64,000 nt of DNA from Anisodus tanguticus (lineage: Eukaryota > Streptophyta > Magnoliopsida > Solanales > Solanaceae), in assembly GCA_034509755.1 (NCBI GenBank), contig CM067547.1:47642859-47706858 (forward strand), read 5' to 3'. Position numbers and translations under genes: made by a program. Numbering within the stretch: position 1 is the stretch's first letter; each line of letters opens with the position of its first letter. Shown piece by piece: positions 35,988 through 47,476 of the stretch. The notes under the pieces were generated by a model, which worked only from the letters and a program-made list of their open reading frames with translations, was not told the DNA's origin and searched no databases.

Positions 35988-38179
35988 CTCCCTCTGTCCC
36001 AATTTATGTGAAGTGTTTGACTGTGCACGGAGTTTAAGAATGAAAATATAACTTTTGAAACATGTGGTCTAAAATAAGCCATAGATATTTTTGTGACTAT
36101 AAATCATCTCACTAAGGGTAAATAGGATGTTTAAAGTTAAATTGTTACTAAATATAGAAATGTGTCATTCTTTTTGGACCGACTAAAAAGACAAGACTGT
36201 CACATAAATTGGGAAGGATGGAGTGTTTGTGATTGAGTAGAATAGCTAACCTGAGTAGAGTCGTTCAGGCCATCAATCTCAGCAAGCATCTACAAACACA
36301 GTGGTTTAGTATATCAAGCAGTATATTAGTGGGGAAAAGAAGAAAATATAACAAACCTAAGTATTCTGTACCTGAGAAACCACCCGATCCATTACACCCC
36401 CGGAGTCTCCAGAAGCACCCCTGGCAGGAGCAAGAGAGTCAAGTTCATCGAAGAAAATGACACATGGTCGAGCTGATCTGGCCTGCAATGTCACAAAAGA
36501 ATTGCCTATAAGCAGAGCATCTTTTCTGAAAACATCCTTGCGAAAGCAAAAAATAGATTACCTTCTGAAAAATGTCCCGAACATTTTTCTCTGACTCTCC
36601 TATGTACATGTTAATCAACTCGGGCCCTTTCACACTGAGAAAATTCAGGGAGCATTCAGTAGCAACAGCTTTTGCCAGTAAAGTCTGAACATTTCAAGAA
36701 AACGTTAAAATAATGAATACTGTATTATAGACAACTGGGAACAGGACCTAGAGGCGGAGCCAGGATTTTTAGTTTATGGGTTATGTATCATAATTCTTTT
36801 TTTTATTAGGTTCAGACTAAATTATTTGCACATATTAGATGAATCTTTTAATACAAACACAAGGTTTGAACCAAAATTACTGGGTTCTGCCGAAACCGTA
36901 ACTATTACATTGGTTCCACCCCTGAGTCAGGACCGGACAATACGAATGATATGACTAATGACACCACATAAAGCAACTCATAAACTCACTTTTCCAGTAC
37001 CAGGAGGGCCATAGAAAAGAACCCCAGATCGCTTGCGCAATCCAGACGAAAACAAGTCCTTATGTAAAAGAGGCAGCTGCATTACAAATGAAAGAAGGTA
37101 ATGGAAGTCACATCATCCGAAAGACAAAAGAAATGAAAAGCATAACTCCAGTATCAACTTTAAGAGGAGGCTTATTCACTTTAGTTTTTCAAGTCTTATG
37201 TGGAAGAAAGATAAAGCAATACCTGTACAGTGTCCAAAATTGATTTCTTCACGTCCTCAAGCCCACCAACATCTTCCCATTTGACATTTGGAACCTACAA
37301 TAGTGTAAACCAGATATATAAGCATTTTGTCAAGCAGCATTAAACTTTTCAAGACAATATTTGTCCACTTTTTCCATCAAATCTAACAGAGTTCAGTAAA
37401 TATTTTACGGAGACTAAAAGTGTTAACTTTTGGCAAACCTAAAGGACCAAAACTGTTAAGTGCATACTTAAGGGACTATTATTGAACCTACCTTCAAACA
37501 TAAGGGACCATTTTTTCCATTTTCTCAAAAAAGATGTACGAAACCAATATAAGCATTAAGCACATTAGAGTCCAATAGTGAAGTGCAGAAAAGCTAAACT
37601 GTTACCAAATTTTGTTGCTCCCAGAAAAAAAGAATAATCTTTGATGCTTCACTTTCTTACAGAAAACATTAAAATGCTGAGCAAGTCCAACCAACCCAAA
37701 AGAAGCATAATAAAATTAGTTTTGTTTACGAAATCATTTCCTGATTTTACCTTTGGAGTACCCAACGCTGATGCATTTCTTTTCTTTGATCGTTCCAGTG
37801 ATTTCATTACATCTTCTTTGCTTAGTGACTTTGCCGAGTCATGTGAGCCATTATTCTCGATCGGCTTGCTCTCATGAGAACCCTCTCTCAGATGCTCAAC
37901 CACCTGAATATCACGACTAAGGACTAGATTTGAACCAGTATCAGCAACTAAAGCTCGCAGATCCCTTGGCATGAATCCTGATGTCTGACCAACCAAATCT
38001 TTCACAAGGTCCTCCAAAGAAGTCTGCAACAAAAAATGATAGACAAATCACACCCATAACTTCATCGATAACGACTAAGCCTCAACAGGTGTGGAACTAG
38101 ACCTTCGCCTGGGAGTTCGACAGTACCCGGTAGCTTTGGCCTCAAACACTGTATTTGTATTTAAAAATCCACTTATTAA

Positions 38180-38254
<75 letters not shown>

Positions 38255-41200
38255 CAAGAATCAAGTGAGCTGCGTTTTCTAGAATCCAGAACCCATAATT
38301 CAAAATCCTAGCTCTGCCTCTGACTGCCTCAGTCCCAAACAAGTTGAGATCAGCTATATGAACCCTTACTGACCATGTTATTTCATATAAACTCATCACA
38401 GACCAATATTATATAAAACAAAAATACACAATAAAAGAAAAAGAAAGATACAAAATCACGTCGTCTGAGAGATTTGAACTCTCGCGGGAAACCCCATGTG
38501 CTTAGCAGGCACACGCCTTAACACTCAGCCAAGGCGACACGACAACCATAACTTCACTAAATAGAAAATAGCTGAAAGGAATAGATGAAAATCCTTTCAC
38601 TCCTTGTCTCCTCCCCACCCTCTCCTTCGCTCTCACCCTTTACACTTCTCAAGTTACCCAATTTAATGGGCATTTTCATACGGAGATTTTCATTTGCAAT
38701 AGGACTCATTTGGCCTATAGCCACTTAGACCCGTGTATTGTACATATTAGTGAATATTAAGATCACACACACTTAAGAAAGGGAAACATTACTTTTACCT
38801 ACATTTAGAAGTAGTTCACTAATATGTTGAAGAGACTGGGAGAGCATTTCCTTCCTTTGTTCTTCATTTAATGGATCCATCTGAATCTCATGACTGAAAC
38901 AACGCCGAATAGTTGGTGGAAGGCCTTCAGGACTATCAGCAGCAGCAACTAACAGCACCGGGTGTCGATTTACGGGTTGAGCATTTGACTTTCCTTCTGA
39001 GTACATTTCTTCATCTTCAGCAATTGGCTCAGTAAATTCCTTTATGACAGATGCAACTTCTAAGTTCGTACCAACTTGGTCATGTGGTGAACCATCGTTA
39101 GAGGCCAGGTTACGGAAGACCTCAAAATGGCGAAGAAGTAGAATTGTAGGAGAGTATCTGTAGAGCAAATTAATTTCAAAGGAATAAAAGAACACATTAA
39201 AGACAGCCAATTTTTTTGAAGATCATAAACTTGACACTGTTTGACAAGATGGATTTAAAATAGAGTTGGAATGGACTTTAATCGGGCTTGAGGGAAGGCG
39301 AATGTATTCCTCAAAAGAGGTTAGTTTAATACATGTTCGAAATCATTGTCAAAATGTATTAAAAGTAGGTGGGTGGTCTATCCAGAAAATGTCAAAAAAT
39401 ATTAATTAAAGAATACAAATTAGGTGTACTTTTTATTACTAATTTTTTATAACCATGGTGTCCGGACCAGCTTGCAGGCACCTCGAGTAATTCCACAGTG
39501 TACCTACTATCTCCCACCAACACAGGTACCGGATAACTCTGTCAACCTAGGTTTGGGCAGATGGAAAGAAATCACTTAGCTAGCGTTTATTTGGGTGAAG
39601 TTTTTCAAGTTTTGAAAATGTGTTTGGCCATAGTTTTTCAAAACATATTTCAGTTTTTTATTTGGAAAACATGAAACATTACTTATACCCATAAGTTCTA
39701 AAAACTATCAAGAATACCCAATCATACAAAACATATATACTTGCTAATCCCAAATTATGCAGAACATGATATTTTAATAACAACTGCTAATAACACACTT
39801 ATTAGCTACTACAATTCAAATTCCAATACAACAAGATCCATCTTTATCTTTGCAACGGATTTCTACAGTTGGCAGAGCAATTTTCCCTAGGGTTTCTTCT
39901 TCTACTGTTGAGGCACATCTTAGCTCATTCACTATATAGAATGACTGCTTTAATTGTGGAAACATGATAGATACGACTTTACTGGAGGAACATGGTAGAT
40001 AGAATTAGTTGGGCCATAAATAGATGGGGCTTTTTTATAAAATACCAAAGTTTGGGGTAGTTTTTAAAAGGCCAAAACATAGATCTTGGCCCCAAAACAT
40101 GTTTGATCCAGAATTTGAGATTTGAAGATTTGTTTTCAAAATCTATCAAAATCTTATGGCCAAACAAAGATTTGAAAACAAATCTTCAAAATATCCTCCC
40201 AAAATCTATGACCAAACGGGAGCTTAGTGTTTTTGCCTCTGCTTGGATTAGAACTTGAGATCTTATGGTTCTTAACCCACTTTAGTGACCACAATTTCGA
40301 TTTCTCATGTAAGGAGGATGATTCCACTTAGCATAAGGCCCAAATAAACTTGAAATAAAGTGAAAGGGAAAGTAACTTGTATAAATTGGAAAGAAGAATG
40401 ATTTAGAGACAATCATGAAATATATGAGAATCCAAAACAAGGAGTAATGATTTAAATGTGAAGATTCTTCATATGTAATGTATTCTCATGAAGCTAGTGA
40501 TGAACTCCCTAATGTATGTTTTCAAATTGCAAAACGTTATTGCTTCGTGGGGTGGAGCTCCAAATTAGTTAGATAATAGACAATAAATCCTCTGCAATCC
40601 AAAATACCTGTGAGCCATACTGAAGGTTTCAGCTAGGGCAGCAGATGTTTTTCTATCAGAATTTGCAAATATGCTCTGACAGTTATATTCCACTACGTGA
40701 AGGCCTAATTGACGAGCAACAAATTTAACCACAGTTCTCTTCCCACATCCTGCAGAAATTTTTGAAATCACCCATCAATGACATTTATTTTATAAATAGA
40801 CAAAGCTGCAGTTGTTACCTGCATAAATTCTTTGTAAAGTACATGTAAAAATATCTATCAAAGAGAACCATATAATCATATTTCTCATAACTTAAGCTTT
40901 ACCCTACTCGTCCACTATAGACATCTAAACCGTGTCCATTTCTATTAAAATCCAGACACTGAACTCCCGGCCTAGAGATTCTGCTGATATGTAACAAACT
41001 TGAGAACCATCACGTTATTTTCTGCAACATCATGTGAAAGGTGACAAAAGAAAATACTCCCTCCGTCCCATTTTATGTGAAGTAGTTACTAATTGGGGAG
41101 TCAAAACTGTTTTTTTCTTTGACTATAATTTTCTCCAACTTTTTTTAAATATTTTGAATCGTTAGCTATGTTGACTTGTAGTACTTTTTGTGTAGTTTTT

Positions 41201-44200
41201 AAATATGTAAATTATATTTTAACGTATTTGAAGAATTTATACGAAAATTCATAGTCAAAATTAAGTGTTTTGACCCTCGTACTCCGAACCCCTTCACATA
41301 AATCGAGACAGAGAGAGTACCATAAGCAGTTAAGAAAAGAAAAGAAGATCAAATGTCTAAACGTACCAGTCAAGCCATGCAACAACACAACAACCCGGAA
41401 TTTTGATGAAAGGGCTGATGCACATAATGGTGGTATAAGTATGGAGGCTAAAGTCTTCACCGTGCTCACTTGTAAAGGCAAGGAACCTCGTGGTCGAGGA
41501 ATCAAGAAATCTGGAGGAATGGCGGAAGGTACATTCCCTCCAAGTACAAGGGCAGTTCGATTACGGTTGACTCTTAGAACAGGTTCTTCAGAAGGTTCCA
41601 TGGCCACAACCTGAGATGCTTAATTACTTATAAGAGTGAGTGTCAAGGCATTTAAGTTTCTCAATAACCTATGACGAGAAAATGACAAAAATGGTCCTGG
41701 TGTCTGGGAGTAGGTTCAAAATAGTCCTTAAAGTATGCTCCAAACAGTTTTTGGTCCTTTAAGTTTGCCCAATCAAATTTTTAACAAACTTTAATTGTTA
41801 GATTTGATGGGACTGGGGGAAAACAATTAGCGGGAACTCACATTTGGAGGTACAGTTTTTGCAGCTTATGCTATTTTTGGTCTCTTTCTAGAGTTTGGTG
41901 CAGTTTTTGCGGTGCAATATCTGCTATTTTTGGAGTCTAGTATAGTTTATAGTTTCTTGTGTTGCAGTTCTAGGATTTGATGGAACTTTCCTAGTGTTTT
42001 TTGTTAAATCTTTTTTGTACACAGTTTCCGTCAAATCTGACAAACAGAATCCTTCAAATATTTGTCTGTAACACTTTTGGCAAACTTAAAGGACCAAAAC
42101 TATTCAGAGCATACTTTAGGGACTTTTTTCATCCTACCCCAAACATAAGGGACCATTTTTGTCATTTTCTCACCTATGACCGTAAGAAATAAAACTTAAA
42201 CCTTGAAATATATGAGGTCAGAACCACCATTTAGCTTCTTTTGACTGCAAGGGATGCACAGAGCCGATTTGCAGTTCCAATTGATGCATATGCTGAAAAG
42301 ATCACCTCTAGAAAGAAATCTATCTACTTCAAAGTACCTATTCAATTCCATATCGATCAACTCTTGACGATCTTCAGCTTCTATAGATGAATCTTTTTTA
42401 ACTGAATCTAGGGTCCCACATTCTGGTATCTTCACAAAAGAAGCCCTCAGGTGTGTGGCATATTTTGGCAACTGATCCAAAGGTTCAAGTCCTAGAGTAA
42501 TGACAGCATTATCTTTTCCACTCGCTATGTTATCTGATCCGGTCTCAAATATTGGCGATAAAGCTTCTTTCCCTTGGTGAATCATTGATCTCAAGCATGA
42601 TAAATGTAAATTAAGGTTAAATGCCAGGATCGGAGATAAATAAGCAACTTCTTCGTCTGGTTTTATAGAGTGAAAATCAGGAAAGCTATGTAACGGCAAG
42701 AGAAATGTTGTTAGGGAAGAATGCGGTGGTGATGAGTTATGGTCAGATAAAACTTTGTCCGAACTGAGAGGATCTAGAACTACTACTTGTCCAATTTTTT
42801 GTTGACTTGTATTAACATTCTTGATGAGTACCTATGGCAAAAAAGGAGCACAAAGTCATACAGAATCATGTATGTCTAAGTTATAGCCTGTTTGGCCAAG
42901 CTTCTAAAAACAGCTTACTTTGAAAAGTGCTTTTCAAAAAAGTATTTTCGAGTAACAATTAGTGTTTGGCCAAGCTTTTAAAAAGTGTTTCAAGTGTAAG
43001 TGCTTTTCAAAAAATTACTTTTGGAGAAAAGCTATTCCTTACAGCTTTTCAAAAACAGTTTCTTGCTTCTACTCAAAAACACTTTTTCTTCTCCTAAAAG
43101 CTTGGCCAAACACTTACCTTCGAAAAAAAGCACTTCTTTTGAAGGAAAAAAATGTTTCCCTTGAAGAAGCTTGGCCAAGCAGGCTATTAGTGAGGCAGAA
43201 ACTAGTTAAGACGAGATCGATAAAAAGAGTAAGCTGTTGATGGTAATTTTAGCAGCTAGACTAATGTATTTGCAAAAGCAAATAGTGCTTTAAATTTACT
43301 GCTATATTTTATTCACAAGTAACCTTACTACTATATTGGAAATTTGTTAGTTTGCTGCAAATTAACACTCAGAAGGTCACTTATGTGCCATAGTATGTGA
43401 ACTATGAAAGGAAGAAGTTAAATCCACAATAGCAATCAACATGCGAAGCTGCCCCAAGTAGGCCAAGTAAGATTATCATTTTTAGATAAACAAATACTCA
43501 AAACAAATAAATGAATGTGTAATGAATATTAAATCACTCTCTACGCAATCTCCATCTAAGACTCATCATTTGGGGACGAAACTAAAGTACTCCTGGATTT
43601 GAGCAAACCAGCATTTCAGCCAAAAATCAAAAAAGAAAACAAAAAACAGAAACCGAGAACACCTATATCAACACTACATGAAGAAAATGATGATCCTTAG
43701 AATCCTAGTCTAAAGTTTCTGTCTTTAGCATAATAAAATATAGAATAAAGACAGCAACCTAAATACATAAATAAAAGTATCACTCTCTAAAGTTTAGGAT
43801 TTACACACAATTTCAACTAGCTGTATTTGTTTATAAACTCTCCTGGGGGCTGGGTAATAATATGGTATTAGAGTCAAAGCTCGTGTTTCATCCTCATCAA
43901 TCAACAAGGACATTTTTTTCTTACTAAGTTTAATGGCATGTTTGGTCAAACTTCTAAAATCTGCTTACTAAAACTTCAAGTCTAGTACTAATGCTACTGG
44001 TATGCAAGGATCCTAAAAGCTTAGCTAAACACCTCAATTCTCTAAAATAAGAAATTTAGGCTTCCTAGAAGCTTGGTTAAACAAGCTATAAGTCTTTAGA
44101 TGAGGCATTATCAAATGGTATTAGAGTCAAAGCTCAAAGCTCATTGACTAATCCTCATCCATCAACAAGGACATTTTTAGTAAGTTTAATAACCTGTTTG

Positions 44201-45358
44201 GCCAAACTTCTAAAATCTGCTTATTTAAAAAATGTTTTTTGTCCGAAGTGCTTTTTGAAAAAGTTGTCGTTTGTTTGGTTAATCAATTTGGAAAGCACTT
44301 TTGTCATCATTAGAGTAACAATTTATGCTTGGTCATTGTTCTAGAGGTGCTTCTCGGGAAAAGTGTACTTATTTTAGCTTGTGAAGAACAATTTCTGCTA
44401 CTACTCAAAAACACTTAACGTTTTTCCTAAAAGCTTAGCCAAACACCTCAATTCTCCAAAATAAGCACTTCTTTAAGGAAAATAAGCATGTTTGGCTTCC
44501 TAGAAGCTTGGCTAAACAAGCTAACAAGTCTTTAGATGAGACAATATCAATTTCAACATATTTTTCCGAGTCTCATCATCTTCTTATTCGAGATATTTCC
44601 AAAGAATCAGACTCGCACATGAAATATAAAGGGCAAGTTACACATTTGGCCGGTCGGCCAAAATTAATTACAACTATCCTACTTTACATTATTATGTATC
44701 AAAAATGTATATTTTATGTATAATATACAGAATATACAATAATTAAACATTTGCTGGCTATTATTTTCTGGGCGGTTATTTATGTCAACTTCTCAAATAA
44801 AAGGGCAAGTTACACATTTGCCGTCGGCCAACATTAATTACATTAGCTAGCCTAATATACAAGAAATATACAGTATTATGTATCAAAATGTATATTTTAT
44901 GTATATTATACAAAAAATATATTTGCTGGATATTATTTCTTGGGTGGTTATTTATGTCAATTTCTCAAATAAAAGGACAAGTTACACATTTGGCGGGTCG
45001 CCAAAAGTAATTACATTCGCTAGCATAATATACAAGAAATATACAGTAATATACAAAAAATATATATTTGCTGGTTATTATTTTCTGGGCAGCTATTTAT
45101 ATCAATTTCTCAAATAAAATTGGGTAATAAGCATTATACCAGTGAGCCAGAAGTAATACAAAGTCTTCTAAGTTGAGTAGTAGTTATCCCCACCAAGGCA
45201 GAATCATCATAATTAACAATTTCGCTTGCATTTTTCGATACTTGAAGAATTCCAGCACTCAATTGTAATGAAATTTGGGTTTGGGTTTGTGAAATTAGGA
45301 GTGAATTGAGTAGATTTTTGGTGGAAGAAAGAATTAAAGGTTTCCTTTTTTCAACCAT
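34570..45358 (-). CDS. PEX6: PEX6, peroxisomal AAA+ ATPase (15 exons)
   Basis: With PEX1 this ATPase pulls ubiquitinated PEX5 off the peroxisomal membrane so import can continue; that is family knowledge. Exons in coding order: 45358-45140, 42831-42202, 41610-41367, 40749-40608, 39157-38803, 38023-37751, 37294-37223, 37076-36990, 36684-36562, 36482-36372, 36289-36251, 35711-35590, 35509-35365, 35016-34936, 34659-34570. All introns are GT-AG, phases agree throughout, and the sum is 2733 bases, 910 residues plus TGA, close to the ~940 of Arabidopsis PEX6. The N-terminal half is divergent. D1 has a degenerate Walker A, GLTGCGKRT (Lys368). D2 has GPPGTGKT (Lys674), FFDELD (Asp727, Glu728) and RPGRFDK (Arg785, Arg788). 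At exon 5 the donor GTAGGT after AAT, not the nearby GTAAAA, keeps the frame. Intron 1 is 2.3 kb. MITEs, SINEs and a tRNA gene lie in introns; exons are untouched. Confidence 0.97.
35126..35325. mobile_element. MITE remnant in PEX6 intron 13
   Basis: TACAGTCAAACCTCTCTATA at 35126 is a familiar plant MITE terminus, and TTATAGTGAAATGTTGTTAC with TCTATAACAA follow. CAGAGTTGTTTGTCTTGGAT occurs twice (about 35064 and 35145). The right end is not clean. Confidence 0.5.
35778..35981 (+). mobile_element. tRNA-derived SINE in PEX6 intron 11
   Basis: The A box TGGTCTAGTGGTAAGAGC and a B-box-like ACGATTTCAAATGC stand in the right order, followed by a short body and an uninterrupted 30-base poly(A) (35952-35981). 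It lies antisense to PEX6. The long tail suggests a fairly recent insertion. The target duplication is unclear. Confidence 0.82.
35988..36223. mobile_element. Stowaway-type MITE in PEX6 intron 11
   Basis: CTCCCTCTGTCCCAATTTAT at the left is matched by the complement of ATAAATTGGGAAGGATGGAG at the right. TA target sites are not intact. It starts six bases after the SINE poly(A). Confidence 0.8.
36749..36926 (+). mobile_element. Short hAT-like MITE in PEX6 intron 8
   Basis: It begins AGAGGCGGAGCCAGGATTTT and ends TTGGTTCCACCCCTGA, related as imperfect inverted repeats. The same family appears reversed in intron 5 (38086-38326). Confidence 0.65.
37385..37533 (+). mobile_element. Half of a MULE MITE in PEX6 intron 6
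   Basis: CCTAAAGGACCAAAACTGTT, ACATAAGGGACCATTTTTT and CATTTTCTCA match the right arm of the complete element at 41676-42171. The left arm is absent. Confidence 0.7.
38086..38326 (-). mobile_element. hAT-like MITE with (TA)n core, PEX6 intron 5
   Basis: On the minus strand it reads CAGAGGCAGAGCTAGGATTT, then TGAATTATGGGTTC, then the TA run, ending near GTTCCACACCTGTTG. It is the same family as 36749-36926, which lacks the TA expansion. Confidence 0.65.
38181..38248. repeat. (TA)34 microsatellite
   Basis: An uninterrupted TA run of 68 bases inside the MITE of PEX6 intron 5. It is likely to be length-variable between individuals. Confidence 0.97.
38459..38543 (-). tRNA. tRNA-Ser(GCU), nested in PEX6 intron 5
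   Basis: The minus strand folds as a class II tRNA. The acceptor GTCGTGT pairs with AGACGAC (one G-G mismatch) with discriminator G. The anticodon stem TGTGC/GCACA holds loop CTGCTAA (anticodon GCT), followed by a long variable arm, T stem GAGAG/CTCTC and loop TTCAAAT. The A box reads TGGCTGAGTGTTAAGG, one G short of the usual GTGGTTAAGG. The B box is AGTTCAAATCT. No CCA is encoded, as expected. It is on the same strand as PEX6 and may be transcribed by Pol III; the D-loop deletion and acceptor mismatch leave open that it is a pseudogene. Confidence 0.82.
39579..40223. mobile_element. PIF/Harbinger-like (Tourist) MITE, PEX6 intron 4
   Basis: The ends GCTAGCGTTTATTTGG and CCAAACGGGAGC are imperfect inverted repeats, with TTA directly outside on both sides (39576-39578, 40224-40226). 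Repeated AAATCTTCAAAAT/ATTTTGAAGATTT-like words near the right end add palindromic structure. Non-coding, 645 bases. Confidence 0.75.
41057..41317. mobile_element. Stowaway-type MITE, PEX6 intron 3
   Basis: CTCCCTCCGTCCCATTTTAT at the left and the complement of ATAAATCGAGACAGAGAGAG at the right, bounded by TA (41055-41056 and 41318-41319). The right end lies 49 bases from the exon 3 donor. Confidence 0.88.
41676..42171. mobile_element. MULE-type MITE, PEX6 intron 2
   Basis: Inverted repeats of about 95 bases begin GAGAAAATGACAAAAATGGT and end ACCATTTTTGTCATTTTCTC. The 9-bp target duplication ACCTATGAC is perfect (41667-41675, 42172-42180). It nearly fills intron 2, ending 22 bases from the exon 2 donor side. 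Confidence 0.92.
42884..43186. mobile_element. Tourist-like MITE, PEX6 intron 1
   Basis: TAGCCTGTTTGGCCAAGCTT and AAGCTTGGCCAAGCAGGCTA are inverted repeats with TTA on both sides (42881-42883, 43187-43189). Internal words AAGTGCTTTTCAAAAA recur. Confidence 0.85.
43859..44535. repeat. Duplicated intron segment carrying a MITE
   Basis: Unit A (about 43859-44105) and unit B (about 44112-44535) both run GGTATTAGAGTCAAAGCTC, CATCAACAAGGACATTTTT, AAGTTTAATGGC or AATAACCTGTTTGG, the MITE of the 42884 family, then AAGTCTTTAGATGAG. In unit A the MITE has an internal deletion (43931-44088); in unit B it is longer (44190-44523). The segment was therefore copied together with the MITE. Confidence 0.8.
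44630..45118. repeat. ~165-bp tandem repeat in PEX6 intron 1
   Basis: Three units (about 44630-44801, 44802-44972, 44973-45118) each start AAAGGGCAAGTTACACATTT and contain ATATTTGCTGG, TTATTTATGTCAA and TTCTCAAATAAAA. The last unit ends 22 bases before the exon 1 donor. Confidence 0.9.
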
Positions 45359-47476
45359 AGTTAATTGACCCGAAATTAATTTATGTTGGAGCCCTAGTTT
45401 TAATTTGTTGTTAACATTGGGGATTTGAAGTTCATATTGGGTTTTATAGTGATTGAATTATTTGCTCCTGAAAATTGAGCAATTCAAGATAGATAATTCG
45501 GGTCATTCACGGACCTCTTACCAATAATTAGGGCAATTCTTTAAGAAGCAGCCACTTTTTGGGTATAAATAGCGTCTATGGAGTATTTATTGACTTTCGG
45601 AAAACAATGTTCCTGCCCTACCGGCTCTATACTCTCCAGATCTCACGTTGAAAAATTTCACAAAGTATGTTATTATTATTGTTGGAGTATTTATTGACTA
45701 TATTTAAAAAAAAATAACCGTTATATTGAATTTTTTTGTGTATTCTTTTGTTGTTATTGTGAGATATGTTATTATTGTTATTGTAATATTGGCTATATGT
45801 CTTGACGAGAGATTGAGCTTCAAGAAATAGTAAAAGGTCTTATCACTAATATTCCATATTGTGCTTACATTCATTATCATAGGAATTAAGTTCAAACTTT
45901 CTCAACCTCTTCTTATCAATAAATTATTGACGAATACAAAGGAGTATTGCAGTTCGTTAGAGAAATTCCTACCTCTATCTATTTCTGAGATGTTTAAATT
46001 TTTTAAAACTCTATGAACATGCACAAGAGAAATACTAGAGTTTCACCAATTAATTTGAAATTTTAAAGTAAAGGCTATTTTTTAATTATAAAGGTTGAAT
46101 AGTGATAATTTTGTGTTTTTTTTCCTTTCTTTGGACTGCTCGTTGAAATGTGGTTGATGGTTGCAAAGTAATTAAACAATAGTCACAACTTAAAAATACG
46201 ATAAAGCAATTGAAGAAAAGCCAAACTTCTTTCTAAAATTTGAGCTTTTACAAATGAAATTTCAGTATAGTATTATGAAATTCAAAATTTATTGTTTAGT
46301 AATAGTAGTTCCCACAGTAAATCCATATTTTGTAACGTCCCCTTAGTTCGGATGCTTTTAATAATGAGATTTTAGCTGCTTCTCTGAGCCGCAATTCTCA
46401 CTATATGATTAACTTTTAATATTAATATAATATATATCTTTTAGACAAAAAAAAAAAAAAAACTTCATACCAAACAAATAGTACTAATTACTCCACACAT
46501 TTATAAACTTTATATATATATATATATATATATTAGTTTCTACGAACGTGTGTTTATTATCTAAAAATTATCACAAAAAAGTTTAAAAAATGCCAAATAA
46601 TATTATTTGTAATGACGTTATATATGTATTATGAGGTACAAAAATGATATGAGACACTAATTTTATAGTGAGGTAAAAATGTTATTAAAAAATTTAACAT
46701 CCTCAGTTTTATAATAACACTAATATTTCAATTTTACAATATGTAGTGTTCGATAATCTATCAAATTATTACGAACTTTAGAACTAATAATATGCCACTT
46801 CTATATATATTTCAAAAGAAAAGATTATCTGAATTTTTAAAAAAGCAAAAGAAGTAAAGATGCTTTAATAAATATAAAGATATACTAAATTTGTGAATTT
46901 AATATTTTTAAATAGCAAACCTGAAGTACAAATGCTCACGATGTCCTTTTTAGTAAATTCATTGTCTTTGTTAATCATACCAAGATTGTACACCAAAAAT
47001 TAAAATCAAAGAATTAGAACACTTGTGAATGAGGAAAAAATAATACTAATCTCACTCTAATTCTAATTATAAGTATACTTCTTTGATTATATTAGTATTT
47101 TATTTTTTATCAGCTCATTCTTTTCTTTGTTAGAAAATTTTAAAAAATATATAAAAAGCAAACCTAAAATATAACTACCAAAACACACTCCAGAAGGCCC
47201 AACTCACGCCCCACCTCTCCCCCCAAATCCCAACGACAGTCCGAGAATGCCTAAATTATAGTAGTAGTTGTACTTTAGTTAGGTTCCTCGTATAAGTATT
47301 TTTATAATTTTGGACATTAATATTTATAGGATAATTGAATTTTTAAGGCCATAAAAGTCATTCACTATTTGAAGGATATTTGGCCAACACATGTTAATAA
47401 TTGAATGTTGATATTTAATATTTATATTTATTAATTGTTTTTCACCTGTTGTCCGATACTCACATTGAGGTCCGAC
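45359..47476. other. Intergenic, upstream of PEX6
   Basis: This holds the PEX6 promoter and leader. No clear minus-strand TATA box stands at a suitable distance. There are A-runs (46447-46463), a (TA)n near 46514-46534, and AT-rich sequence. No gene seen. Confidence 0.55.

Noticed and set aside
38075..38399. Minus-strand frames with poly-Ile/Tyr
   Set aside because: Translation of the (TA)34 microsatellite.
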